64,000 nucleotides of DNA from Trebonia sp963777905 (lineage in GTDB: Bacteria > Actinomycetota > Actinomycetes > Streptosporangiales > Streptosporangiaceae). The notes beneath the pieces are model-generated. The model did not search any database. It saw nothing but the letters and a program-made list of their open reading frames with translations, and was not told where the DNA came from. A program made the position numbers and the translations under genes. The stretch lies in NCBI GenBank assembly GCA_963777905.1, contig CAVZSM010000018.1, positions 1 through 64,000 on the forward strand, read 5' to 3'. This document shows positions 48,325-56,619 of the stretch, piece after piece; positions within the stretch are counted from its first letter, which is position 1; each line of letters begins with the position of its first letter.

Positions 48325-49220
48325 TAACAGCAAGAGGCGGCGGGCTGGAGGACCTGCTCGGCGAGTACTACGCCGCGCTGGCAGCCGGCGATCCCGGCCG
48401 GCTGCCGCTGGCGGCCGACGTGACGTTGACCGAGAACGGCCAGCGCATCGCCATCGGCACCGGGCTGTGGGCGACCACGGCCGGCGTCGCAGGCAGTCGC
48501 GTGGTGACGGTCAGCGAAGAGGCGTACGGGCCGGGCGGGACCGCGGGCAGCGTGGCCGGCTGGGGGATGATCACCGAGGGCGGCGCGGACGGCGCGGACG
48601 CGCTGCTCGGCGTCCGGCTGAAGACGACAGGCAAGGCCATCAGCGAGATCGAGACCCTGGTGGTGCGCCGCGCGCCGTTCGGCCGGACGACGTTCCCCGA
48701 GCGGCTGCTCGAACCCAGCGCGGCGATGGCGCAGATCCTGGAGCCGGCCGACCGCGGCACCCGCGAGGACCTGATCCAGGCCGCCAACGGCTACCTGGAT
48801 GGCGTCTCCCGCGACGACGCCGGCCTCATCCCGGCCGCCGACGACTGCGTCCGGATCGAGAACGGCCTGCAGACGGTGCTGAACCCAGACGCCGATGGGT
48901 TCCCTGAGACGTTCGTCAGCAGCGGCGGGCTAGGCGGGCTCGGCCTCGGCGTGCGCGCGCAGATCCGCACGCTCGCCTTCCGCTACATCGAGGACATCCG
49001 CGACCGGCGCTTCGTCGCCGCCGACACCGAGCGCGGCCTCGTGCTCGTCTGCTGCTTCTTCGACCATCCGGGGAAGGTGCGCGGCGCGGGCTTCGACTCG
49101 CCCATCGCCGCGCCCAACAGCATGCTGATCTGGGAGCTGTTCAAGGTGGCCGGCGGCCTGATCCGGCGGATCGAGGCGATCGGGGCCGCGTTCCCCTACG
49201 GCATGCGCGCCGGCTGGTAA
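48321..49220 (+). CDS. DUF8021-like/NTF2-type hypothetical protein, paralogue 2
   Basis: 299 residues. It is a tandem paralogue of the preceding protein, with the same landmarks: LTENGQRIAIGTGLWATTAG, LLGVRLKTTGKAISEIETLVV, YLDGVSRDDAGLIPAADDC and VRIENGLQTVL. The ATG at 48321 overlaps the upstream stop as ATGA, so translation is probably coupled. The first residues (MITARGGG) come from the 18-bp repeat and replace whatever N-terminus the ancestor had. No ribosome site other than AGGAGC (48310-48315) is visible. Function unknown; the pair may form a heterodimer. Confidence 0.6.
   Translation: MITARGGGLEDLLGEYYAALAAGDPGRLPLAADVTLTENGQRIAIGTGLWATTAGVAGSRVVTVSEEAYGPGGTAGSVAGWGMITEGGADGADALLGVRLKTTGKAISEIETLVVRRAPFGRTTFPERLLEPSAAMAQILEPADRGTREDLIQAANGYLDGVSRDDAGLIPAADDCVRIENGLQTVLNPDADGFPETFVSSGGLGGLGLGVRAQIRTLAFRYIEDIRDRRFVAADTERGLVLVCCFFDHPGKVRGAGFDSPIAAPNSMLIWELFKVAGGLIRRIEAIGAAFPYGMRAGW
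48322..48339 (+). repeat. 18-bp interspersed repeat, copy 5 (at a gene junction)
   Basis: TGATAACAGCAAGAGGCG. Its first three bases are the stop of paralogue 1. With the preceding A they form the ATG of paralogue 2. Confidence 0.85.
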
Positions 49221-49236
49221 CCGTAGGATCAGCTGC

Positions 49237-50013
49237 ATGACCGATCCCACGCCCTACATGCGTGCGCTGCGCGCCTCGCACGACCGTCTCACCAGCGTCG
49301 CCGTATCCCTGGACTCCGATGACCTGCGCAAGCGGTCTTACGCGACAGAGTGGTCGATCGCCGACGTGCTGTCCCACCTGGGCAGCGGCGCGGAGATCTT
49401 CGAGCTGTACGTGAACGCGGGCCTCGGCGGCGAGCCGCCGGCGCAGGAGGACAACCAGCGGATCTGGGACACGTGGAACGCCCGGTCGCCAGAAGAGCAG
49501 GCTTCGCAGAGCGTTGCCGCCAACGAGGCGCTGGTCTCCCGCTTCGAGTCGCTGACCCCGGAGCAGCTCGACTCGCTACGGGTCACGATGTTCGGCGGCA
49601 TGGTCATGGACGTGGCAGGGCTGCTGCGGATGCGCCTTTCCGAGCACGCGGTGCACAGCTGGGACGTGGAAGTCGCGGTCGACCCGGCCGCCCGGGTCTC
49701 CCAGGACGCGGTCGTGCTGCTGCTCGGCGCGCTGCCGCAAATGATGCAGTGGATGGGCAAGAAGGCCGCCGATCCCGCGGTGATCGCCGTCACCGCCACC
49801 AGCCCGGACGGCGCGTACACCATCGACACCGGCGGCGTCACCCTGACACCCGGGGCTGGGGAAGCGCCAGCGTCGGCTTCCGTGGAGCTGACGTCGGAAG
49901 CCCTGCTGCGCCTGGTCTACGGGCGGGTGGATGAGTCCGCCGTCGCCTCCGGCGAGCTGCGCACGGAGAACGTGACCTTGCCCGAGCTGCGGGCGGTGTT
50001 CCCGGGCTTCTAG
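49237..50013 (+). CDS. maleylpyruvate isomerase (MDMPI) family, mycothiol-dependent-type protein
   Basis: 258 residues. DinB-like N-terminal helical bundle: MRALRASHDRLTSVAVSL, TEWSIADVLSHLGSGAEIF with a metal-ligand His, and MRLSEHAVHSWDVEVA with the His pair. This is the MDMPI N-domain of TIGR03083 proteins. An MDMPI C-like domain follows (ITVTATSPDGAYTI-type strands and a terminal VASGELRTENVTLPELRAVFPGF segment). These proteins bind zinc and probably use mycothiol as thiol cofactor, agreeing with an actinobacterial host. It follows the DUF8021-like pair on the same strand after 16 bases. Confidence 0.88.
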   Translation: MTDPTPYMRALRASHDRLTSVAVSLDSDDLRKRSYATEWSIADVLSHLGSGAEIFELYVNAGLGGEPPAQEDNQRIWDTWNARSPEEQASQSVAANEALVSRFESLTPEQLDSLRVTMFGGMVMDVAGLLRMRLSEHAVHSWDVEVAVDPAARVSQDAVVLLLGALPQMMQWMGKKAADPAVIAVTATSPDGAYTIDTGGVTLTPGAGEAPASASVELTSEALLRLVYGRVDESAVASGELRTENVTLPELRAVFPGF

Positions 50014-50103
50014 CGCCGAGCTTGACCTTTCCCTTGGGGCAACCCGCACACTGGCCGCATCGGGCATCCTGCCCGAAGACGAGGAAGGCGGCTTGTGGAG
50101 GAG

Positions 50104-50142
50104 ATGAGTATCGGTGAGTTCGCACGGCGATCCCGACGATAA
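50104..50142 (+). pseudogene. MerR N-terminal stub
   Basis: GGAGGAG is followed by an ATG encoding MSIGEFARRSRR and a stop. MSIGEFARRSR is the standard opening of a MerR-family helix-turn-helix (continuing LSxKALRLYD in intact proteins). Here the frame ends at once and no MerR body is visible in the next 150 bases, so it looks like a truncated remnant. Very short, hence uncertain. Confidence 0.4.
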
Positions 50143-50288
50143 GCAGCTGTCGCTGACGCCGGAGGGCCTCGGCGTGCGGATCACCTACCTCGCCAGCCAG
50201 CCGCCAGCCGGTCGATGCGGCAGGGGGTTTCCCGTCGAGGGTGGGCATCCCTGATCAGCGAGCCGACGGTTGCGGATGCCCGAAGAGG

Positions 50289-50786
50289 CTACGGCTGCTC
50301 GCCGGTCTGGGCCGCCCGGCGGAGCCAACGGCGCACGATGCGCTCGTGGATCGGGATGACAGCCGGCCATACGAACCTGGCGGCGGGTCGCTCGAACTGC
50401 ACGAATGAGGCGAGCGTCGCTGTAGAGGGACCGGTGTACAGGACGAGGTCGCAGGCGAGGCCGAGTGCCCACTCGACGCTGAAGCGGATGTAGTCCTGCT
50501 CGTTGGCCTCGATCCAGTAGCCCAGCACGTGGTCTTTGGAGGGATACGGGCCGAGCCGGGCGGTGAGCGCCTTCCAGCCGTACCAGACGAACAGCCGCTC
50601 AATGGCCGGTGGCGACTCGTACATGGCCCGCGCCCACCGCTCGGCGCTGCGTCGATCGACGGGATCGGCGACGACGCAGAAGGCGACTGCGTAGTCGATG
50701 CGGCCGACCCCAGCTCGGGAGCGGATCTCTTCAGGCACGGCGGTCTTCGTCACTCGTGACTGCATCGAGTTGGCCCGCCTGGCCAT
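50289..50786 (-). CDS. DUF2867-like protein
   Basis: About 165 residues from the ATG at 50786, which has AAGGAGG at good spacing; the ATG at 50810 does not. The sequence IDYAVAFCVVADPVDRRSAERWARAMYE, then YGWKALTARLGPYPSKDHVLGYWI and FVQFERPAARFVWPAVIPIHERIVRRWL (read as separate blocks) resembles DUF2867 proteins. These are small SRPBCC-like proteins with a hydrophobic pocket, often next to a TetR regulator. The divergent TetR gene 89 bases away fits: it probably represses this gene in response to a ligand. Function unknown. Confidence 0.7.
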   Translation of the reverse strand: MARRANSMQSRVTKTAVPEEIRSRAGVGRIDYAVAFCVVADPVDRRSAERWARAMYESPPAIERLFVWYGWKALTARLGPYPSKDHVLGYWIEANEQDYIRFSVEWALGLACDLVLYTGPSTATLASFVQFERPAARFVWPAVIPIHERIVRRWLRRAAQTGEQP

Positions 50787-50830
50787 TGAGGGATCCTCCT
50801 TCCGTCTCATTCGGAGCGCTATTCAACAGC

Positions 50831-50853
50831 TGTATAGTAGCCGTTATTGTACA
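50831..50853. promoter_or_regulatory. candidate TetR operator
   Basis: TGTATA (50831-50836) and TTGTACA (50847-50853) form an imperfect inverted repeat in the AT-rich gap between the DUF2867-like and TetR genes. Confidence 0.35.
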
Positions 50854-50875
50854 TACGTCAAGTAATCTCGTTGGG

Positions 50876-51502
50876 GTGAGCGAGGACAGGCGACGGCGAT
50901 TGACACCACAGCAGCGGCGCAACCAACTCCTCGACGTTGGGGCCGCCATGTTCGTCGCGCATACCTACGAGGAAGTGCGCATGGAGGACGTCGCCGCCCA
51001 GGCTGGGGTATCGCGGGCGCTGATGTACCGCTACTTCCCGACCAAGCGCGACTTCTTTGCCGCCATCTTCAAGGCAGACAGCGAACAGCTGCTTGCGGCG
51101 AGCGAGTTCGCCACCGACGTGCCAATCGCCGAGCAGGTTGTGGTCGGCCTCAACGCCCACCTCGACTATTTCTCGGCGCACAAGCACAACATCCTCACCG
51201 TCAACCGGGGTGCCCTCGCTGGCGACCCAACGGTTCAGGCCATCATCTCGGATCAGCTCGTCACCATTCGCAACCGGATGCTCGAGTTGATGGGCCAGGG
51301 GGGACATTCACGACAAGTGGCCTCCGCGGCCCTTGACGGATGGCTGGCGTTCGTCCGTGCCGTCTGCGTCGACTGGCTCCAAGCCGACCAGCTCTCCCGA
51401 AACGAGGTGCTCGACCTCTGCCTCCGAGCGCTCGGAGGCATCTTGGCCGACCGAATCGACCTCGACAACATGGTCTTCGACCGCCAGCAGCCACCGTCCT
51501 AG
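50876..51502 (+). CDS. TetR/AcrR-family transcriptional regulator
   Basis: 208 residues from the GTG at 50876. The helix-turn-helix is in RRNQLLDVGAAMFVAHTYEEV ... DVAAQAGVSRALMYRYFPTKRDFFAAIFKAD (read in pieces), classic TetR_N. A helical ligand domain follows. It is divergent from the DUF2867-like gene with palindromic sequence between, so autorepression and control of that gene are likely. The base composition is slightly less GC-rich than its neighbours and it sits next to decayed mobile DNA, which may point to acquisition. Ligand unknown. Confidence 0.9.
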   Translation: MSEDRRRRLTPQQRRNQLLDVGAAMFVAHTYEEVRMEDVAAQAGVSRALMYRYFPTKRDFFAAIFKADSEQLLAASEFATDVPIAEQVVVGLNAHLDYFSAHKHNILTVNRGALAGDPTVQAIISDQLVTIRNRMLELMGQGGHSRQVASAALDGWLAFVRAVCVDWLQADQLSRNEVLDLCLRALGGILADRIDLDNMVFDRQQPPS

Positions 51503-52241
51503 CCCTCGGTCAACCCGGACGCGTCATGATCGAGAGACCGTGCGGCCAGACGACGACAACACGACGGTCGCGACCGCCGACCTCGACACCCACGCCGACG
51601 ACATGTTGCGGCTCGTGACCGACGCCACGTTCACTTACACAGACGGTCGGACGCTCCCTACCTGTATCGGCCCGGTGCCGCAAGTGGTTCCAGGGCCTTC
51701 TGCATCAGGGGCGCGGGTCAGTCCCGGGGCGTGCCGGACTAGCCTCCCCGTTGCCCTGATCGCTGCCAGGGGTTCTGCGAGCGGGCGGGTCGGGTCACGG
51801 GGCGCGCAGCGCCCGCGCAGCGGCGCCGCAGGCGCCCTTGACGCGGCCCGAGAGCGGATCGTGGGGCGGCCGGGCAATGGGGGCGGAAAAGTTGGATTAA
51901 CTGGGTTCGGCGGCGCGGCTGGTTCCTTTCCTGGTGGGTGGCGGGGTGACCGGCACCCGTGGTGACGGGCGGCGATGGAGGCAGCCAGGCTTACCTAGGC
52001 CCGCAGGGCTTTGCGTTTGCCCCAGCGACATGATGATTGATCGGGTTGTCCCCTGCCTGCGGGGGATGCGGCCGCTCGGTCAATACAGGCCCTCCGCCTG
52101 GCCCTGCGCGGCAGGGCCGATGGCGGCTGACAGCGGACTGGCGGAGCCGGCCGCGTGATCCCGCATCAGGTGAGTGCGGCTGCGCCGGTCGCCTGCCCTG
52201 GCAGTCACGGCGGCATGGTCACCATGGCGGTGCCGCCCGGT
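51503..52241. other. 739-bp stretch without a supportable gene
   Basis: No coding region with recognisable similarity. A GTG frame at about 51540 gives a short acidic peptide (ATADLDTHADDMLRLVTDA) that could be a remnant but runs into low-complexity sequence. Around 52045-52075 there is one CRISPR-like GC-rich hairpin, without repetition. The stretch lies between the TetR gene and the wrecked IS110 transposase and is best read as decayed DNA. Confidence 0.55.
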
Positions 52242-53278
52242 TCAGGCGGCGGTGAGGGCGTCGTCGCCGAGCTCGGACAGGATATGGCAGCCCTGCCGGA
52301 CGATCTTGCGGGCCTCCGACAGGGCTGCCCGCTTGCCGTCCCTGCGGTCCTTGACCTGCGCGTAATAGTCGTCGTCGGGCGCGCAGGAGGGGGCGTGAAC
52401 CTTGCCCGCCTCGAACAGGGCCCAGCGCAGGACCGCCGGCCCCTGCCGCGACAAGTGCCCCGGCGAGCGCTTGCCGTCGGAGGAGTAGACGGTGATGTCC
52501 AGCCCGGCGAACCGGACCGCCTCGCGGAAGGAGGAAAACCGGCCCGCCCCGCCCAGCCAGGAGGTCATTGCCCGCGCAGTGACCGGCCCGACGCCTACAG
52601 CCGGGCGGTGAGCTCCTTCGCCCCGGTCAGGTGCGCGGCGGTGGCCACCAGCCGGCGCCGCAGCTCCTCCAGGTGCCCTTCCAGGCACGCGAGCACGTCC
52701 AGGGCGGTGGCGACCTGCAGCCGCCCGGCCGCCGACAGGTGCGCGGCCGCCGCCGCGCGCACCGCGGCCGCGCCCTTCCCGGTGCGCAGCGCGCCCGCGC
52801 CCAGGCGCGGGGCGCCCTGATGGAAGAAGACCGCGTGGATTCACTGCACCCATGCCGCGTGCTCGGCCCGCAGATCGTGATACAGCTCAAGCAGCGCCCG
52901 GCACTCCAGGATGCGGCCGGGCGGGACCCAGCATTCCGGGAGCCGGCCCTCGGCCAGCAGCCGCCGCAGGTGCGCCGAGTCGGTCTTGTCGGTCTTGGCG
53001 TGCCTCCTGCGGCCGCGCGCGGCCGCGGTGTCGGCCGGCTCGGCCACGTGCGCCGCGACCCCGGCCGCAGACATTTCCTCGGCGACGTACCGCCACCCGG
53101 TGCACCCCTCCAGGGCGAACGCGACGTCGCCACAGCCGGCGAACCGGCCCAGCCACGCCCGCAGGTGCACCCGGTCAGCCGGGGCGACCTGGCCCCGTTT
53201 CACCTCCCCGGTCACGGTGTCGACATAGTTGAAGGTCAGCTGCTTCCGATGGATATCCAGCCCGCCTACGATGGTCAT
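52242..53278 (-). pseudogene. IS110-family transposase, inactivated
   Basis: The N-terminal DEDD-type part (TIVGGLDIHRKQLTFNYVDT, then CTGWRYVAEEMSAAG and RRHAKTDKTDSAHLRRLLAEG) runs from the ATG at 53278 to a TGA at 52841-52843. Past this stop the same frame continues with IHAVFFHQGAPRLGAGALR, as in intact IS110 proteins, so the stop probably arose from CGA. Near 52596 one base is missing (ARLY/GVGPVTA expected). The Transposase_20 domain then resumes in another frame: VGPVTARAMTSWLGG, FAGLDITVYSSDGK, and on to the stop at 52242. Two independent lesions make it non-functional as read. Confidence 0.85.
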
Positions 53279-53280
53279 CG

Positions 53281-53372
53281 GGACCTCCCCAAGCTCCCGA
53301 GGGCGCCCTGACAGCGCCCGAACGCGAATTGCCTACACAGCTCATCGTGACGCGTCTGAGCTGGGGAGGTCC
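53281..53372 (-). ncRNA. structured leader of IS110 element, candidate bridge RNA remnant
   Basis: Directly upstream of the transposase start, GGACCTCCCCAAGCTC (53281-53296) pairs with GAGCTGGGGAGGTCC (53358-53372) with a single bulge. Inside, GGGCGC (53301-53306) pairs with GCGCCC (53314-53319). Some IS110 elements encode a bridge RNA in this position, with stem-loops that guide target choice. Loop-to-target complementarity could not be tested here. Confidence 0.4.
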
Positions 53373-53521
53373 TCCCGGGGAGCGGACAGCAACCGCGGGG
53401 CCACCAGCCCCCAACCCGCCACGACCGAACAGCCGATGCATGTCATCTATACGTCGGTGCGCACCGGCCTTGGGCCACGGACGCGGGCGGAAAAAGCCAC
53501 GGACGGGGACGGTGGGTGCGG

Positions 53522-53854
53522 TTACGCTGATCGTCCGCCCGGCTTCTTGCCCCTGACCTGCAATTTCAGGATGTCTGCTCGCTGTCGCCGTCTCCTCGTC
53601 ACCAGGGTCTTGCCCAGGTTCGGGCGGGGTCGGCTGAAGCCTGATGCATCACATCCGGTCACTAAGGACCTGGCGAGCTCCGCAGGCAGGAAGTGCCGTT
53701 TCGCCTCGGCGAAACCGGCCCAGTCGAATCTGTCGTGTTCCTTCCCGTCCACTACCACTTCCGTGACCCAGTGGACCTCCAACGGGCAGCCCCGCGGTGA
53801 TGCGCGGCGCAAAACAGGTACGCGACCCCTGCGGAGCACGGCTGGCGACCACAT
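53522..53854 (-). CDS. hypothetical protein, possibly a fragment
   Basis: 110 residues. The middle (EVHWVTEVVVDGKEHDRFDWAG, then FAEAKRHFLPAELARSLVTG) has the composition of a real folded protein, with Trp, His, Phe and alternating acidic/basic residues. The ends are Arg/Pro-rich and look non-coding. No family was recognised and there is no ribosome site at the ATG. It lies between the IS110 remnant and the MmyB-type regulator gene, with no opposing gene. It may be a genuine small gene or the leftover core of a larger one. Confidence 0.35.
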   Translation of the reverse strand: MWSPAVLRRGRVPVLRRASPRGCPLEVHWVTEVVVDGKEHDRFDWAGFAEAKRHFLPAELARSLVTGCDASGFSRPRPNLGKTLVTRRRRQRADILKLQVRGKKPGGRSA

Positions 53855-53908
53855 GGGTTCTTGCCGTACCAGGACTCTGCCACTGGACGCGACGGCGCGG
53901 CGGTTAGG

Positions 53909-54775
53909 TCATCGCCTCCGGTCCCGGGTGTCGATCAGCGAGGTGACCCGCTGGAGATCATCCATGGTCCTGGGTACTTGCAGGACCATGAGCATGTCGG
54001 GGTGCTCGACCGGGCGAAACTGGAACATCTCCAGGTCGAGCCGCCCGATCTCGGGGTGATCAATCCCGATCGTTGCCGGTCTGAAGTCGCGGACGGGGTA
54101 CTCCGCCCACCATTCGCGGAATTCCGGGCTGACCCCGGTCAGCTCCGCCGCTATCGTAGCGAATCGCGGGTCACCGGGTCTCTGGCCGGAGGCGGACCGG
54201 AACTGGCTCAGTACCGCGCGCGCGGCCGGCTCCCAGCGGACCATACGGACACGGTTCTCCGCGTCGCTGAACATCATCCACAGGAGATTGCGCCGCTCGG
54301 CAGGGAGCATCGCAGGGTCATGCCGCAGCCGCCTGTAAGGCTCGTTCCACGCAACGTAGTCGAAATGCACGTCATAGACGGAGGCGATGTTAGGGGCGGC
54401 CGCGTTGACCAGCCGCTGCATTCTGGGAAGCACATCGTCGGCGTGTGTACTGCCCGCTTCGGCGGCCAGACCCGCCAGGCCACGGAAGTACCGGCGCTGG
54501 TCGCGGTCGAGTAGCAGCGCCCGGGCCAGCGCTTCGACCACCTGTTCGGACGCCGAGACGTTCCTGCCTTGTTCCAGCCAGGTGTACCAGGTGACGCTGA
54601 CATCGGAGAGCTGGGCGACCTCTTCGCGCCGCAGGCCGGGAGTCCGTCGGCGGCCGGGATCGCAGTCCTCCGGCAGGCCCACATCGGCCGGCCGCAGCCG
54701 GGCCCGCTGAGTGCGGAGAAAGGCGGCCAGCTCCGCACGGCGCGCTGACCGAGAGGTCTCATTGGCATTCGTCAC
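53909..54775 (-). CDS. helix-turn-helix regulator with MmyB-like ligand domain
   Basis: 288 residues. N-terminal XRE-type HTH: AELAAFLRTQRARLRPADVGL, then RRTPGLRREEVAQLSDVSVTWYTWLEQGRNV (read in parts), the hallmark of the MmyB group. The C-terminal MmyB_LBD (PAS-like) domain includes FDYVAWNEPYRRL, NLLWMMFSD and WWAEYPVRDFRPATIGIDHPE. Such regulators probably sense a fatty acid or small aromatic and control a divergent oxidoreductase gene. Here the divergent neighbour is the NmrA-like gene 133 bases away, its likely target along with the cupin gene. Confidence 0.9.
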   Translation of the reverse strand: MTNANETSRSARRAELAAFLRTQRARLRPADVGLPEDCDPGRRRTPGLRREEVAQLSDVSVTWYTWLEQGRNVSASEQVVEALARALLLDRDQRRYFRGLAGLAAEAGSTHADDVLPRMQRLVNAAAPNIASVYDVHFDYVAWNEPYRRLRHDPAMLPAERRNLLWMMFSDAENRVRMVRWEPAARAVLSQFRSASGQRPGDPRFATIAAELTGVSPEFREWWAEYPVRDFRPATIGIDHPEIGRLDLEMFQFRPVEHPDMLMVLQVPRTMDDLQRVTSLIDTRDRRR

Positions 54776-54908
54776 AACCGACCTGGCTCCCGGGCGGGGT
54801 GGGCTGACAGGCCACAGGCTAGCAGTATCAGTACCCGGACCAGCTGGTCACGCCTCGTTATCCTGGCGATCACGGCCATGCACCCGAGGCATCACAAGAG
54901 GAGCTCGT

Positions 54909-55793
54909 ATGGCGGATCGCAAGGGACCAGTGCTGGTAATCGGCGCCACCGGGCAGCAGGGCGGCGCGACTGCGCGGCACCTGCTTGAACGTGATCGCAT
55001 GGTCCGCGCCCTGGTGCGCGACCCGGCCTCGCCCGCCGCCAGGGCGCTGCGGCGAGCAGGGGCCGGTCTCGTCGTGGGTGACCTCGATGACCCGGCTTCG
55101 CTGCTGACGGCGATGAAAGGCGCGCACGGGGTCTTCCTTGTGCTGACCATGATGGCCGGTCCCAGGATCAGCCCGGAAGGCGTGGCGGCGGAAGAACGGC
55201 GGGGGCAGGCGGTGGCCGACGTTGCCCGGGAGTCCGGCATCGAGCATCTCGTGTACAGCTCGCTCAACGGGGCGAGCGCCCGTTCGGGAATCCCCTACTA
55301 CGAGAGCAAGGCGAGGATCGAGGAGCACATCCACGCGCTCGGGCTTCCGGCGACCATCCTGCGTCCCGTCTCCTTCATGGACAATTTCGCCACCTACAAT
55401 CGCCCGGTTCTGCACGACGGCGAACTCGTGGTCAACCTCGCCGTTCGGCCAGAGCTGCCGATGCAGATGATCGCGGTGCGGGACATCGGCGCGTTCGCGG
55501 CGATCGCGTTCGACCGGCCGGACCAGTACCTCGGCCGGACCGTCGAGATCGCCGGAGACGTACTCACGCCTCCGCAGATCGCTGAGACCTTTGGCCGTGC
55601 CTGCGGCCTGCCGGCACGTTTCCGCCAGACGCCCATCGAGCAGGTCCGCTCCTTCGACGTGCAGCTGGCCCAGATGTTCACGTTCTTTAACGAACACCCA
55701 TCCGAGCTGGCCGACCTCCCCGCGCTGCGGGCGGAGCACCCGGGCCTGATGCGGCTGGAGTCCTGGCTGCGCGAGACCGGGTGGAAGCCCTGA
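54909..55793 (+). CDS. NmrA/SDR-family NAD(P)-binding protein
   Basis: 294 residues from the ATG at 54909, with AGAGGAG upstream. The NmrA-type nucleotide loop is GPVLVIGATGQQGGATARHLL, followed by VRALVRDPAS, GDLDDPASLLTAM, VYSSLNGASARSGIPYYESK and the ILRPVSFMDNF segment. NmrA-like proteins are atypical SDRs acting as NADPH sensors or reductases; the YxxxK-like YYESK is present, so catalysis is possible. It is cotranscribed with the cupin gene 19 bases downstream and divergent from the MmyB-type regulator gene. Confidence 0.9.
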   Translation: MADRKGPVLVIGATGQQGGATARHLLERDRMVRALVRDPASPAARALRRAGAGLVVGDLDDPASLLTAMKGAHGVFLVLTMMAGPRISPEGVAAEERRGQAVADVARESGIEHLVYSSLNGASARSGIPYYESKARIEEHIHALGLPATILRPVSFMDNFATYNRPVLHDGELVVNLAVRPELPMQMIAVRDIGAFAAIAFDRPDQYLGRTVEIAGDVLTPPQIAETFGRACGLPARFRQTPIEQVRSFDVQLAQMFTFFNEHPSELADLPALRAEHPGLMRLESWLRETGWKP

Positions 55794-55812
55794 ACACAGA
55801 AAGCGAGCAGAT

Positions 55813-56325
55813 ATGACCGACGGGCTACTGCTACCGCCTGGTGGCGGCCGCAGAATCCAGACCATGACACTGAAGGCGGGTGCCGAACAGTCAAAGACCT
55901 GGTCAGCGTTCGAGGCTGACGTCGCCCCCGGATTCGACGTCGGGGCACACCTGCACCATCAGGCTGAAGAGGTGTTCTACGTACTGGAAGGCGAACTCGA
56001 CCTGCTCGCCTTCAAGCCGGCTGCCACGGCTGGCGGCGACTGGCGCACCTGGGAATCGGCGACCGGCACCACGGTGTTCCGGGGAGGACCGGGGAGCTTC
56101 ATGTTCGTTCCCGCTGGCTGTCCGCACGCCTTCTTCAACCCGGGCCCCCAGCCGGCCCGCATGCTCTTCCTGGTCTCCCCGGCCGGCCACGAGATCTACC
56201 TTCAGGAACTCACCGACCTGCTTGCCGCCGGAGGACCACCAGACCAAGCCGAGATCTCGGCGCTACGGCGCCGCCACGACATTCACCAGCTCACGCCCCT
56301 CACCAGCCACCCGCCCGGGCAATAA
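55813..56325 (+). CDS. cupin-domain protein
   Basis: 170 residues. Cupin motif 1: GAHLHHQAEEVFYVLEGELDL, with metal ligands His46, His48 (or His49) and Glu53. Motif 2: GSFMFVPAGCPHAFFNPG, with the later His. A mononuclear metal cupin such as a dioxygenase, isomerase or quercetinase-like enzyme is likely. The C-terminal 40 residues are a hydrophilic tail. Forms a two-gene unit with the NmrA-like gene; both are probably controlled by the divergent MmyB regulator. Substrate unknown. Confidence 0.87.
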   Translation: MTDGLLLPPGGGRRIQTMTLKAGAEQSKTWSAFEADVAPGFDVGAHLHHQAEEVFYVLEGELDLLAFKPAATAGGDWRTWESATGTTVFRGGPGSFMFVPAGCPHAFFNPGPQPARMLFLVSPAGHEIYLQELTDLLAAGGPPDQAEISALRRRHDIHQLTPLTSHPPGQ

Positions 56326-56619
56326 GCGACCTCGACGCCGTCCCGTCCGGTACGCATCCGCTGAACCGCGTCGCAAAGTTGCGCACAGGCGCGCCCCCGG
56401 CGGCCGGATCCGCCTGGGCGGAGGTAAGAGCCTGCTTGCGGCCTCGACCCACACGGCGCTGTAGGCCGAGTCCGGATGATGCCGCCCGGGCAGTCTGGAG
56501 GACCCGGGTTCCGGGAGCCCCGCGGGCCACGGACAAGGACCCGAATGCCACGGACGGTTCGGGCTGGAGCCCGGGTGCTGAGGGCGTCGGCGATGCGCTG
56601 GTCGGCGGCATCAGCCTGA
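56326..56619. other. 294-bp intergenic stretch, nothing recognised
   Basis: Convergent gap between the cupin and PEP-mutase-family genes. Only GC-rich sequence with no convincing frame, repeat or terminator is seen. Confidence 0.5.

Larger units (their letters stand above)
52242..53372 (-). mobile_element. degenerate IS110-type insertion sequence (minimum extent)
   Basis: Includes the broken transposase gene and the structured non-coding leader upstream of it. IS110 elements usually lack terminal inverted repeats, so true ends cannot be placed. The gene-free DNA at 51503-52241 may include part of the other end. Confidence 0.6.

Noticed and set aside
52041..52080. CRISPR-like sequence (GTTGTCCCCTGCCTGCGGGGGATG) in the gene-free stretch, with a similar CCCCCTGCGGGGGATGCGGC near 3077
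   Set aside because: Only single, isolated occurrences with no second repeat at spacer distance and no cas genes. Probably a GC-rich hairpin.
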